Assembly (NCBI GenBank): GCA_033060915.1
Contig: CM065383.1
Span: 10,761,001-10,825,000 of the forward strand
Reading direction: 5' to 3'
Source: Euryodendron excelsum
Lineage: Eukaryota; Streptophyta; Magnoliopsida; Ericales; Pentaphylacaceae
DNA: 64,000 nucleotides
Part shown: positions 34,450 to 46,788 of the stretch, one piece after another
Position numbering within the stretch: position 1 is the stretch's first letter
How the letters are laid out: the number at the start of each line of letters is the position of its first letter
Notes under the pieces: generated by a model
What the model saw: the letters and a program-made list of their open reading frames with translations, nothing else
Database searches by the model: none
What the model was told of the DNA's origin: nothing
Made by a program: the position numbers and the translations under genes

Positions 34450-36430
34450 TCTGCCAACCAAATATGGATGATCTGAAAACTGGTCCAAGTAAGAGGCACA
34501 ATTATACAGCAGACAAACAGATCACTGTGGTCAAGTACGAACTAGAAGTCCACTTTAGGTATAACCTAAAACTAAACCATATAAACACCTGATTATCAAA
34601 AATAAGAACTACGCATTTTATATAGAAGATTACTTATGGGATCTTCATTGATCACCATTTTATAGAAAGGCAGTTTAGTTATTGATGGTTAATTATTGCA
34701 TGCCAAGTAACAAAATTAAAGGTCGACTTCTCTCAGCAGTCCAAGCAGGTGTTCAACATAGAATAACATATTTAGATTTGACAAAAAAAGAAAAAAAAGC
34801 ATCGTCCTAGTACAAATAAAGCAGTGGCAAGTTCTTTAAACCCAGTATACTATAGCAACTGCATTCACAGCCATTTTATTAAATATCATTGTTGGAGTAT
34901 TGGTGATGCACGACGAGTATCATATGGGTTACTTATGAGATGGTATTTATGGGTTACTTATGTGATGATACACATCATGCATAGTGAGAGAATTTCAGCT
35001 CATGTTTGCTTTAGCAAAGTGCCAAAGATGAAATATGTAGTCCTGCACCATAAATTGATTGCACAACTTAAAGCTAGAAAACAAATCTAGTGCCTAAGTG
35101 CTTAAAATGTCTAATGCAAGCCAAATAGAATAGAACACATGCTAAAATTTCTTAAATAGAATGACCCCTCTCCTAAATGCTCTTCCGTCCTCCTTTCGGT
35201 CCTCCTATACATGATGTGCAATTTCAATTTTATAGTGTTTATATCATTGCTAACGGTCCACTATTAGTTCTCATAAAATGGAGAAAGTGAAAATAATTCG
35301 ATTACATGCTAGCTTGGATATGTTTAGTAGCGTGGTTCAGTCAGGTGCTATTGAGACAGCATGTGTTAATTGCAGTTTCATATTTTCGTAATAAATTTAA
35401 AAAGACAGGAGACCGGGCCTTGGTGTAGCTGTAAGGGTTGCTCCATTGCAACTTGGGCATCACAAGTTCAAACACTGAAGTAGCCACTCTGCACACGGGG
35501 GTAAATCTGTGTGCATCTAACCATCCTTATATTTACAATGGAGGGAGCCTCATGCTCTGGGATAGACCCAACAGTGGCGGAAGTTTGATACACTAGGCTG
35601 CCTTTTTTATTCAAAAAGACATGCATTGTTCTGTTGCTCCTATACCTTCAAGTGTTCTTTTTCTTTATATATGATTTTCGTATATCATGTTTGTTTAAAA
35701 TATTCGCCTGTAAACACTATCGCATACATTTCCACAGTTCATTAGTAGTAATAACAACATTCTAAAATCCAATAACACAAAGAAATTACAAACTTGTAGG
35801 CGTTGAGTATTCCGAATCAATGTCTTCCGTGGATATTGCGCACACCATAGCCTAACAATACTCACCGGAAAAGGCCATTTTTTGGCCCATTTGGCTTCAA
35901 GTCCCTTTACATGCTTTTGGCCATGTTTTAAACTCATTTGATTGACGATAAACAATACACTAACATTTGTCCATGCATTCAAGGAATGCTGAGATGTGCT
36001 GTGAGCCATTTTCTTGTTTTGTAACGTGAACATTTACAATTAGATACAATATCAATAACAAGTGTGCTCTCAAATGTAAATGACAGTGAGATCTAGCACT
36101 AAATCGTCACGAATTTAAAAATCAAATCAGTAAAATCAGGAATGGCATTGCGAATTGAAAAATACAGAGATCGAACAGTGTCAGATCACTTACGAATGTT
36201 GAGGAAAACCTCCGTTTAGCTAGTTCCGGGAAAAGATTTCGAGATTGAGAAGCGTGTGAGAGAGAATGTGTGAAACTCTAGTTTCCAGGTGATTTGGTTG
36301 AAGCTTTTCTAGGGTTTCTAACGAATGAGATGAGAGTGAATTCGGAAGCTAATGATGAATAAGCGTCTGAGCTCGGAATTACTGTAATGCCTCTGTCTGT
36401 GTTTTCGGGTGTTGCGGCCAGTGAGTTTTT
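34021..36430 (-). other. PTEN2 first coding exon, 1.7-kb 5'UTR intron and leader exon
   Basis: A donor (CATTC|GTAAGTG) at 36193 and an acceptor TTTTCAG at about 34477 define a 5'UTR intron of about 1.7 kb in the PTEN2 gene. The leader exon would run from about 36430 to 36194. An Au-type SINE lies inside this intron. Long 5'UTR introns are common in plant housekeeping genes and often raise expression. The boundaries are inferred from splice motifs only. Confidence 0.55.
35408..35612 (+). mobile_element. Au-type SINE with 9-bp target duplication
   Basis: It begins GAGACCGGGCCTTGGTGTAG-like (ACCGGGCCTTGGTGTAGCTG), with an A box at 35421-35436, a B-box-like AAGTTCAAAC at 35464-35473, a CAGTGGCGGAAG body and a T-rich end. 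This is the pattern of the widespread plant Au SINE. It is flanked by AAAAAGACA at 35399-35407 and 35613-35621. It sits in the PTEN2 5'UTR intron, antisense to the gene. Confidence 0.8.
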
Positions 36431-36461
36431 CCGGTAAGAATTGCTCAGTGGGGTCCACACA

Positions 36462-36470
36462 TTTTATATA
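36462..36470 (-). promoter_or_regulatory. TATA box of PTEN2
   Basis: TATATAAAA on the minus strand, about 270 bases upstream of the proposed 5'UTR donor. The spacing fits a transcription start near 36430. Confidence 0.55.
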
Positions 36471-38875
36471 ACGACAACCGACTAATTAGGCCTAGGGTTG
36501 GGTTAAAAAATAAACGACTAATTAGTTTGTGTTCCACTTGGGTCACCCGCACTTACCGGTCCACCCATCAGAAAAGAAACACGAAAAATTAACCAGGACG
36601 TCTAGCCACCGTCGCGGTGGCTGGACAGGCGCCCTGGATTGGCGCGCGGTGGCATTTAGGCACTGTTCAGCACAGCTGATTGAGGGGCAACATTAAACCT
36701 CACTCATTAAAAATACGTTTAAAATTATTGATCAGCTTAACATGTATAAATAAACTAATCTTGAAAATTTCGCTTCAAAAACTTATGTGTTATTGTATAA
36801 AAATTAAGTTAATTGAGCTCAATTCATGATTCCGTTTAATTAAAATTCATGTGAGATCAACTCAAAAAATAATCTAATTAAGTTTTATCACATTTTGAAA
36901 CTTATTAAAATTTACGATCAAGATTTAAAAATTCATTATTTGCCTCAACTTTGCTTACATAATAATTGAGCAAGCATGATCACATTCCGCTTTGAAACTT
37001 TGTCGTCATGCTAATAGATTTATACTTGCCTGTACTGATTTTTTTTCAATATTTCTCATATAATTATTTTCTCATTGTCAAGCTTCAGACTTGCAATGTG
37101 CAATATTAATGAAATATATTTTTAAAAAGTGTTCTAAAGAGGTTTGGTCTGTTTTTTTTTTTTTCCTCCCATTGAAATATGGCTTCATTATCTCAGACTT
37201 GCAATGTGCAAAAGTTTTATTTGAATGCCTTCAGAATTAAAAGCATTGAGGTGCTCATGTATTCAAGGGACTTGTTTTAAGACTCACTCAGTCTCAGTAT
37301 TAGTGAATATAAAAAAAATTGTCTTAATTTAAGAAATGGCTCAAATACTATTGCTACATATTGTTTCCAGCATAAGAATTACAAATGAGAGACTATTATA
37401 AATTATTGAAACAAAATAAGCAAGCAATCCATAAACAAGGTGGAGGATAAATTATTCAGTGCTTTTGGAGCACCACCTTACTCTTATTCTACCTTTAACA
37501 AATGCAATGTGTCACTATTATCATGTGTGTTTAGACTTATTTATTAAGAGAGATTTACTGTATTTGTGAGAAACAGAACAAGTATGACGTCGCCCTCCAA
37601 GAAAACATAATAAATTTTCAAGGTGGTCATGAGTGCCATTACAAAACAATCTCAATCAACTATAAATGTCAAACACTATATTGCATACTACTCTATGATA
37701 TTTCTTACTCTATGATATATCATTGAGTTTCTTCTTCTATTTAATTATTTCAAGTTCTTAACTCAGAATCCCAATTCACAATGACACCGAGCCTTAAAAG
37801 TTTATAATTAAAATTTAAAGTAAATACATTTTATTCTCTTGTAATTTGGCCAAAAAATATATTGTCTTCCTGTAATTCAAAACCCGACACTTAACCACTT
37901 TGAGATTTGCAGTGAAGTATAAAATAAATGGACGTAAGGTTTTCATGCAAATTGACTTGATTGCCCCCCACCCTTTTTTTTCTAATTTCTCCAATGCTAA
38001 ACTCTTTCTGTATCAGTCATGAAACTAACCCCAAGACTAGTGATATGGCACAGAAACTCACCATCTCTCTCTCTCTAAAAACATGTCTAATTTCTAGAGA
38101 CATGTACATTAATATTAATCATCTGTCATACAGATTTAAGTCACACATGTTTATCAATTGGCATGACTATGCATATAACTTATACATATGTAGGTCTATA
38201 CAAATAAAGTCCAAGTCCTTGAGGAAGGCTACTAGAGTTTTCAAAAAGCTGTTAACTGGAGCATTTCAGATAGATATTGAAATGCAAAAGGAATTGTATC
38301 GATGGGGTAATTAGTCGGTAGATCAAGCTTTGTCAAATTTCTCAAAGAACTCATAGAACAGAGTCATGAAATTCCTTTTACAAACACATAGAACAGAGCT
38401 GAACCAACCATTGCAAAGAACCCAACAATTCAAGAAACCCAACGAATCTAATGCGTATTACAGAACTGAAGGTTATGGATGGCCATGCTTTCACCTCTTT
38501 ATAATCTTACATTCTCTCTCTAGGCAAGAACAGTTCTCTTATCTGGGAAAAATTAGGCTATACTACTTTTGTATTTTGTACAGATAAAGATGAGATGTGA
38601 TGGTTTTAGGGAGAGAATGAAGGCAGTGGTTTCCGCCATGGGGGCTTTGACGTTTTGAATAGAGAAAAAAAAAAGAAGACGAGGGAGAAACTAATAGGTC
38701 AGTGGCCCGAGATGATGAGAAGATAGGGAGAACAAGAACAGGGGAGAACAGATAGAGAAAAAATAAAATAAAAAACAATTTTGAAGGAGGACATCAGAGT
38801 AATTTTATCACCTATACATTAGTTCCAACACAGTGTTACATGCCAAAATAGTGCGTGCAATCCGCATACTATTAT
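36471..38875. other. Intergenic region upstream of PTEN2
   Basis: AT-rich, with no gene supported. A short GC-rich island at 36590-36665 contains a perfect hairpin (AGCCACCG-TCG-CGGTGGCT, 36604-36622). The copia target duplication TTATA ends the region at 38876-38880. Confidence 0.45.
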
Positions 38876-38880
38876 TTATA

Positions 38881-39270
38881 TGTTATAAAAGTAAAGAATA
38901 TAAGGCAGAAAAAATAAATTAACACAAAGTATATATAGTGAATAGTTTTTCATGAACTATCAAATATTTATCATATTTATTCTTTTGGAATATTTAAAGT
39001 TAATCTTCTGGGCCACTCAAAATTTTATTGCTAATACGAAATAATAATACGGCACGATATTTACAACTTACCTATACTGCTCTTTCTGCTATTTTCTCTC
39101 TTCATTCTTCCTTTCTCTAATTTCTCTCTTCCTTTCTTTTTCTATTCTTAAAGGCTCTCTAGGCCTCTCTATTTATAAGGAAGAAATGGAGGAGAGAGGC
39201 AAAGGGGGAGGGGGCTGTGGAAATGAAAAAGGGATGGCGGCTATAAGCCGCCGTCATCCCATATGTCACA
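38881..39270 (-). repeat. 3' LTR of the copia element
   Basis: It starts TGTTATAA and ends GTCACA in plus orientation. It keeps a minus-strand TATAAATA box (39177-39170). The matching box in the other LTR is mutated. Confidence 0.9.
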
Positions 39271-39399
39271 CTTTTCCTGGGATGATCTCTTGGATATGTT
39301 AAAATTACTTCATTAAAATCTTGCTAGGAAAAATCCAGTGGGAAAAAATCGTAGCGAAGGAAAAAGAGTACAGTACTTAACTCCCCTTGAAGAATAAAA

Positions 39400-40990
39400 A
39401 CATTATTTGCTTCATAAAAGATTTCTGAGACAGCGCATACCAATACCATGCATAAGCTTTTCAAATGTTGCAGTTGGTAGTGCCTTAGTAAATAAGTCGG
39501 CCAAATTATCACTAAACCGTATTTGCTGAATATCAAGATCACCATTTTTCTGGAACTCATGTGTATGGAAAAATTTTGAAGAAATATATTTTGTTCTGTC
39601 ACCTTTAATGTAGCCTCCCTTAATTTGTGCAATACAAGCTGCATTATTCTCGTATAATATTGTCGATGTATCTTTGACTGTAGATAATTCGCAGCTTTTT
39701 GAATATGTTGAATCATGGATCTTAGTCAGAAGCATTCTCGGCTTACTTCATGAATTGCAATAATCTCAGAATGATTTGAAGAAATTGCAGTTAATGCCTG
39801 CTTCACCGATCGCCAGGATTTAGCAGTGTTACCATAAGTAAACACATACCCAGTTTGAGACTTAGCTTTATGCGAATCAGAAAGGTAGTCAGCGTCTACA
39901 TAGCCAATCAATTCAGGTTGTGACTCCTTGGAATAAAATAATCCCATATCAGTTGTCCCTCGTAAGTAACGCAATATATGTTTAGCTCCTTTCCAATGTC
40001 TTTGTGTTGGTGCAAAACTGTATCGTGCCAATAAGTTGACAGAGAATGCTATATCAGGTCTTGTACAATTTGCAAGATACATAAGGGCACCGATTGCACT
40101 AAGATATGGTACTTCAGGACCAAGAAGTTCTTCACCGTCATCTTGAGGATGGAAAAGATCTTTATGTACATCTAGTGAACGGACAACCATTGAAGAACTT
40201 AATGGATGAGCTTTGCCCATGTAAAACTGCTTTAAAACCTTTTCAATATATGTTGATTAATGGACAAGAATTCCATTGGATAAGTGCTCAATTTGTAATC
40301 TAAGACAATACTTGGTTTTTCCAAGATCTTTCATTTCAAACTGCTTTTTTAAATAATTAACAGCTTTAGTAATCTCTTCAGGAGTTCCAATTAGATTCAA
40401 ATCGTCAACATAGATTGCAATGACAACAAATCCGGATTTTGATTTTTTAATGAAAACGCATGGGCAAATGGTATTGTTCACATATGCTTCTTTCAAGAGA
40501 TATTCACTTAAACGATTGTACCATATGCGACCGGATTGCTTTAACCTGTATAACGATCTTTGAAGCTTGATTGAACACAAATTTCGTGGTTTTGAAATGT
40601 TTGCTTCAGGCATCTTAAATCCTTCAGGGATTATCATATATAGATCATTATTCAATTCCCCATATAAGTAGGCAGTCACTACATCCATTAGACGCATATC
40701 TAGTCCTTTTGAGACTGATAAACTAAGCAAGAATCTAAATGTAATTGCATCCGTTATAGGAGAATAAGTCTCATCGTAGTCAATACCAGGTCTTTGCAAG
40801 AAACCTTGTGCTACGAGTCAGGTTTTATATCAAATTATTTCATTTTTCTCATTTCATTTTCGTACGAATACCCATTTATATCCAACAGGTTTCACATCTT
40901 CAGGTGTATGGACTACAGGTCCAAATACTTTACATTATGCTAATGAGTGTAATTCTGCCTCAATAGCTTCTTTCCATTTTGGCCAATCAA
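39400..40990 (-). pseudogene. copia reverse transcriptase and RNase H, frameshifted
   Basis: RT blocks on the minus strand: YDETYSPITDAITFRFLLSL, LMDVVTAYLYGELNNDLYM, CSIKLQRSLYRLKQSGRIWY and the active-site AIYVDDLNLIG. A stop at 40257 and a frame change lead to the second block (YLANCTRPDIAFSVNLLARY, KGAKHILRYLRGTTDMG). RNase H follows with YVDADYLSD, SSNHSEIIAIHE and, after another shift, LYENNAACIAQ, HFFHTHE-like text and NLADLFTKALPTATFEKLM. The active-site Asp pair remains, but at least two frame changes make it non-coding. Confidence 0.85.
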
Positions 40991-41102
40991 TTCTACGTCG
41001 ACATTCGTCGACTGTCTATGATTCAGTCTCTTCATTACTTCTGATAATACCAAGAGCTACTTTAAATGAAAACATGTTGTCGACAACCATTTTATTTCTC
41101 TT

Positions 41103-41860
41103 CTAGCTTTCTCCTGTATTCATATAACTTATTGAGATATCATTATTTTCAGGTACCATATCACTTACAAGAGATATTTCTTCAGGAGGTTTCTCTTTTG
41201 GGAATTCTTCTTCAGGTTTCTCTTCTTTAGGAAGTTTAGATATTGTGTCTTTAGGGAATTCTTCTTCAGGAAGTTTAGATATTATGTTATCTTCAGGAGC
41301 ACCAACTTGCTTATGCATTTTTCCTCGTGTCTTCCTTTTTCTAGGAACCATGTTTTTTGCACCGACAGGCCTCCCACGCTTCAAGCGTGTTTTAGATTTA
41401 TTTGCTGCTATACTAATAAATTGTCCTGCAGGGACATCAATACGTGCTGGAGTATTAGCAGCTGGTATATATGATTTTGTCACATTCTTTGTGTCGGTGA
41501 ACGCATCAGGCAATTGATTTGCAATTGTCTGTAAATGAATAATTTTGTGAATTTCTGATTCACATTGACTCGTTCGAGGATCAAGATGAGACATTGTTGC
41601 AATATTCCAACTGATCTCTCGTTACTTTTCTAATTGTGTCATTTCTCTCCCTAATAGTGGGAAGACTGACTCATTAAAATGACAATCCACGAAACGTGCC
41701 TTGAAGACATCACCTGTTAAGGGTTCCAAATATCTAATAATAGATGGAGAATCAAAACCAACATAAATTTCAAGTCTATGTTGGGGACCCATTTTAGTAT
41801 GCTATAGGGGTGAGATAGGTACATATACAGCACAACCAAAAACTCGTAAGTGAGAAGTAT
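41103..41860 (-). pseudogene. copia integrase-RT linker
   Basis: Region between integrase core and RT. The minus strand shows GRPVGAKNMVPRKRKTRGK, acidic Pro/Glu repeats (KLPEEEFPKDTISKLPKEE) and, upstream around 41650-41860, family text such as KMGPQHRLEIYVGFDSPSI and KARFVDCHFNESVF across stops. It has no catalytic motif of its own. The linker is usual for copia elements. Confidence 0.6.
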
Positions 41861-41867
41861 TTGGTTG

Positions 41868-42899
41868 CTAACCAATAACAAGTTGTAATGGTGAGTATTG
41901 ATGATAACTAGTTGGTCGGACTCTAACCAAAGATGTAGCATGCAATATGGCATGTCCCCAAGCAGAAACAGGTAATTTTGTTTTCATCAGTAAAGGTCGA
42001 GCAATCAACTGAATCCGTTTTATAAAAACTTCAGCAAGACCATTTTGTGTATGTGTGTGGCCAATTGGATGTTCAACATTAATCCCTATTAACATATAAT
42101 AATCATCAAAGACTTGTGATGTAAATTTTTCAGCATTATGTAGTCGTATCGACTTGATTGGGTAATCTGGAAACTGTGCCCGTAAGCGAATAATTTGAGT
42201 AAGCAATCTAGAAAAAGCAATATTACGGGTAGAAAGTAAACAAACATGTAACCACCGTGTAGATGCATCTATTAAAATCATGAAATAATGAAATAGTTCA
42301 CATGGAGGATGTATTGGCCGGCAGATATCCCCGTGAATTCTTTGTAAGAATGATGAGGACTCAAGAATTATCTTGGAAGGAGATAGTCTAACAATTAATT
42401 TCCCTTGTGAATATGCAGCACATATATGATCATGTGACAACAGAATCTTCAAGTTCTTTAACGGATGTCCATATGAGTTGTCAATAATTCGGCACATCAT
42501 TGTTGACCCTGGATAACCCAAACGATCATGCCATAGTATAAAATTCTTTGGGTCAAGGCACTTCTGGTGCATCACTACAGGTGATTCTTTTGCTTTTATA
42601 GAAGTATAATATAATCCAGAAGGCAATGCGGCAAGTTTTTCTGATATATATTTCTTTCCTAAAATATAAGCAATAATGTAGAGTTGTTCTACATTATCCG
42701 CATTCGTCGTCTCAATATGATACCCATTACGACATATATCTTTAAAACTAATTAGATTTCTTGTAGATTTCGTAGAATATAATGCATTATCAATGCATAG
42801 CTTTGTCCCTCTTGGTAATATTATATTGGCCCTTCCAGAGCCTTTAATTAATTTTGTTGTACCAGAGATTGTCTTGACATTAGTTTTAAGTAATGTCAA
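41868..42899 (-). pseudogene. copia GAG-pre-integrase and integrase core, catalytic Asp replaced
   Basis: A 343-codon open stretch. The zinc-binding HHCC part starts LWHDRLGYPGSTMMCRII and continues SHDHICAAYSQGKL, where the second Cys of the usual C-x2-C is Tyr. The core has the first Asp in RIHGDICRPI and the Glu in TQNGLAEVFIKR. The second Asp of the family motif (usually in R-L-D-N-A) is His here (SIRLHNAEKFTSQVF). The frame is intact over a long distance, but the missing Asp and Cys mean it would be inactive. Confidence 0.85.
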
Positions 42900-43136
42900 G
42901 TGTGAAAATATTTTTTCTCGCTAAGGATTGTGTATGTTGTTCCACTGTTTACCAGACATATGACTTTATCATTCATTTTAGATATACTCAACGTGTTGGT
43001 ACGATCCATGTATCTATATAACATATTAAATGTGCTTAATTAAAACATGATCATGTATTGCAAAGACAAGCGAATGAATAAAACATTACACAAGATGATA
43101 AGAAACTACATAGACTAGAACAAACATACAATAAAA

Positions 43137-43303
43137 TTAAGTAGTGTGGAAATCTCCATCACCAATTAAATGGCCTATTCTTCCACTTGCATCTTCAAAG
43201 AAATCTGAAACATCAAGATGAGAAATATCAACCTGGCCATCAAAATCTGTAAAATGCATTTTTGTATTTTTTTCTTTATCTTTAATTGAGGTTTGGTAAA
43301 GCT
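43137..43303 (-). pseudogene. copia gag-pol junction, downstream half of split frame
   Basis: On the minus strand the frame resumes after the nested LTR as LYQTSIKDKEK, then FTDFDGQVDISHLDVSDFFE and GHLIGDGDFHTT, the normal sequence after the zinc knuckle in copia elements. It joins in sense to KYLKDL on the far side of the insertion. Confidence 0.75.
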
Positions 43304-45431
43304 TGTTGGTCCAATAGGCAACCCACGAGGGGGGGTGAATTGGGTTTTTCGAAGATTTATACAAGTTAAGATTAATTAAGATTAATCTAAACAATATAGC
43401 AATGGTTAATCTATATGCAAAGCAATGTTATCATGAAAAGCAAAGAAAACAGAGTAATAGGAGAGAGACACAGATTTACCGAGGTTCAACCACAAACCGT
43501 GGTCTACGTCCTCACTCCAAGACTTCCTTGAAGCCTTCTTCCACTATGTAATCAAATATTGCAAGATGGGTTGCTGATTAACAAAGTGCTCAGCCTACTC
43601 TACAAGAACTCCTCACCGAGCTCTTCACTTCCCAAGTGGTTTTGTCCAAGCTCCACTTAAACTTTACAAGAGTTTTGCTTTATACAAGAGAACTTTCAAA
43701 CTCTGAGTTACAAGTGTATAGAAATATACAACTCACTCTCTACTAAGAGTAGATTTTACATTCAAAACTCACAGATGAAGGTAGGAAGAATATTCAGTGT
43801 ATATCAGTGATTCTTGTCTCTTATTGTTTCTTCCTCTTGATTCTTGTGTATAAATGCAGTTGGAGGCTAGTATATATACCCTTGCATTCATTCCATCCGT
43901 TGGAGGTGGTTGGGTATCATTAATGTGCGTCCAATCCGTTATAATGTTAAGAAAAATAACCGTTATAATAGAGGGAATCGGCTCCATTTTTTGTGGTGTC
44001 GACACTTCCTGCTTCTGTATTTACCAGACGATGTTCACTGAGTTCATGAGTTCCCTCTTCATGTTGATGAGGCAACTCCTTGTTCATTTGTCTTCTTCAT
44101 ATTAGACTTCTGCTGTCATGAGGCGACACTTCTGCTTCAGGTGTCCACTCATTGATCATTTAAACTTCCAGCCTTTTACTTCTGCGACCAGGAGGCGACA
44201 CTTCATCTTCATGTATCTGCTCATTGATCATCTTATCTTCAAGCCTTGGCGTCTGTCTTCATGAGGCGACACTTCATTACAATGTGTCTACTCATTGTCT
44301 ATTTAGTCTCCAGACATTTTGCTTCTGAGATCAAGAGGCGACACATTATTTCCATGAGTCCCCTCATTGTTCAATATGTCTTCAGACCTTTTTGCGTTTG
44401 TGATCAGGAGGCGACTCCTCATTTCCATGAGTCCCCTCATTGCCCAGAATTCAGCTTTCAGATTTCTACTGATTAAGCTTATCAAAGCACTGGTATAAGA
44501 ACTTCAAGGAGTATGTCTTTGGGGTACGATGATCAATCAAATCTTCCTAACTCATCAGAGTTAACTTCTATTCAATTCGGATTGAATCAATCATTGGATG
44601 TTGATCTTCTTCTTGAATCTCAAACTGTCAAAGCTTCATTAGATCAATGTTGATATTTTCTTCTTCAATTGCAGAGCTTCTTCTATCATTGTAGGATATC
44701 TTCTTCAATACCAATCTACCTCAATTTTGTGAAGCTTCATAATGCTTCAATTCTGATTTCCTCTCTTTGTTAGCAATTCTTCATTCTTTATTACAGAACA
44801 CTTTAATGAGACCTTTGCAGACTTGATGAAATCTCTTCACACATCTAATCTTCATTGATCCTTTATATTGTAGAAGAATTCTTCACTTGAATTCCATGTA
44901 GAGATCAAATATTCATTGTGAGCCATCTTCTCAACAACTTCAATCACATTGTCTTGAATTGGTCTTAAGCATACCAGATGAGATCATCTCTTGAGCATTT
45001 TTCAACCTCTTCAACAACCAATTCATCTTCAACTGAGCATTGCACTTCTTTAACTGATCTTTGCATATTCTGATGAAGTCTTTAGTCTGGTGCAAATCAA
45101 TCTTCATTGAAACTATGCATAATTGAAAGAAGCTTCAATTGGACACTTTCAATCTCTTCGAATGTAGAACATATGTTTGAAGTAGAGATAGGCATCGTTT
45201 CTCAGTTTGGTTCATTGCATAGCTCTTTGAATTCATTGATTGCTTCTTGAACTTGTTGTGCATTCTCCTTGATATGTACTAGACTTAAGATTTAACTTTA
45301 AGTCTAAACTATGAACTTTGTTAATCTGCACACTAAGTAAATTCATTAGTAACATAACACAAGATTTAGTTATCATCAAAATCAACATGAGAATTAACCT
45401 TGAGTCAACAAGGATCAACCTTGACTCAACA
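43304..45431 (-). mobile_element. Solo LTR (probably SIRE-like copia) nested in copia gag
   Basis: A 2128-bp unit starts TGTTGGTCC and ends CTCAACA, with TG..CA ends. It is flanked by near-identical 5-mers (AAGCT at 43299-43303, AAGGT at 45432-45436). It splits the copia frame exactly between KDL and YQTS. It has no internal gag-pol and no second LTR. In minus orientation it ends with CCAATTCACCCCCCCTCGTG and GACCAACA, which I recall as typical 3' ends of plant SIRE/Maximus LTRs. A TATATATA box (43871-43878) would place transcription start near 43840. The upstream half contains a 72-bp minisatellite. Confidence 0.75.
44060..44440. repeat. About 72-bp minisatellite inside the solo LTR
   Basis: AGGCGAC recurs at about 44121, 44193, 44264, 44335 and 44407. 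The units share CTTCTG, GAGGCGACAC, TTCAT and TCATTG phrases with many substitutions. It lies in the putative U3, where repeated segments often act as enhancers (inference). Confidence 0.75.
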
Positions 45432-46295
45432 AAGGTCTTTCAAATATTTGGGCGAACGACAGGTACATGAGTAATGGCCTCTCATCCCACACCTATAACA
45501 CGTATCTTCAGATTTCTTAGGAGGAGGTTGATTCTGTAACCCTTTTCCATTTTCAAATTTATTCCACTGCTGGTGGTATGGTGTGGTATTTTTAAATCTC
45601 ATATGATAACCTCCACGATAATGTCTAGGATTGCGACCATTATTCCTGCCACTATCACGACCACGTCCACAACCACGTCTGCTAAATGAGCGTGCATTCA
45701 CTTCAGGGAATGGAGCTAAACCAGTAGGTCGGGACTGATGATTTTTCAGTAACAACTCATTATTTTGCTCAGCCACAAGAAGACAGTATATTAATTCAGA
45801 ATATTTTTTAAATCTACGCTCTCAATATTGTTGTTGCAGGAGCACATTTGAGGCATGAAATGTAGAGAATATTTTTTCTAACATGTCTTCATCAGTAATC
45901 TTGTCTCCACATAATTTTTATCGTGAGCTGATTTTAAATAATGCAGAGTTGTACTCACTGACAGTCTTATAATCTTGCAACCTTAGGTACATCCACTCAG
46001 ATCTGACTCTTGGGAGAATTACGGTCTTCTGGTGCTCGTATCTTTCCTTTAAATTTTTCCATAAGAGCAATGGATATTTTGTCGTGAGGTATTCCGATTT
46101 CAGTTCTTCATGAAGATGATGGCGAAGGAAAATCATGGCTTTCGCGCGATCCTGCTGGGATGTGTCATTTTCCTCCACTATTGTTTGCTCAAGTGCTTTT
46201 GCAGCAAGATGGATTTCGGTATCAAGGATCTATGATAAATAATTATCGCCAGAAATATCAAGGGCGGCAAATTCTAATTTGGCAAGATTTGACAT
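45432..46295 (-). pseudogene. copia gag with CCHC zinc knuckle, broken
   Basis: Capsid/nucleocapsid protein. The minus-strand ATG at 46295 opens NLAKLEFAALDISGDNYLS, where a TAG follows at the position of the conserved Trp. The capsid block continues MIFLRHHLHEELKSEYLT, WKNLKERYEHQK and LRLQDYKTVSEYNSALFKI to a stop at 45918. The Arg/Gly-rich tail and the knuckle CYRCGMRGHYSCTC follow at 45776-45430 and run into the nested solo LTR. Confidence 0.8.
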
Positions 46296-46788
46296 TTTTT
46301 AAAATACTATACCATACAAAATAATAAGCTTAGATCAGGTATGGTGATAATATGATGTATAAATAATTAAATGAAAATCAACGCACTATTCATTGCATTT
46401 TATATTATATTTTACTATTTAAATACTATTCATCACTATTCATGAATAGTAACATGCATCGATATATATATAATATTACTATTTTTGTCTCTATTATAAC
46501 TTTCAATCCATACATAAAAAAAAGTCAAGTCACATGTCTATGGAAATATATTGAAATATGAATTCTAGATTTCTAACTATCATAGGCAAACAATGCAAGA
46601 TCTGAGAGAAATAAAGTAACAAAATTTTAAAATAAACACCATTCATCTTAATAGTGAATTACTGTTCATACTATTCATGCGAATTGAGTGCACAGTAAAG
46701 AATTCAAAATAAAGATAAATTACACAGAAAAAGTAGTATCATGATGTAAAGAAAAACACAAAGTATTTAGAGTATTGTGCTGATAACG

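Noticed and set aside
36278..36460. 60-codon minus-strand open frame at the PTEN2 5' end
   Set aside because: Lies in the inferred 5'UTR leader exon; no motif. Could at most be an upstream ORF.
37961..38587. Plus-strand open frames in the spacer before the copia element
   Set aside because: Low-complexity, no motif, AT-rich context.
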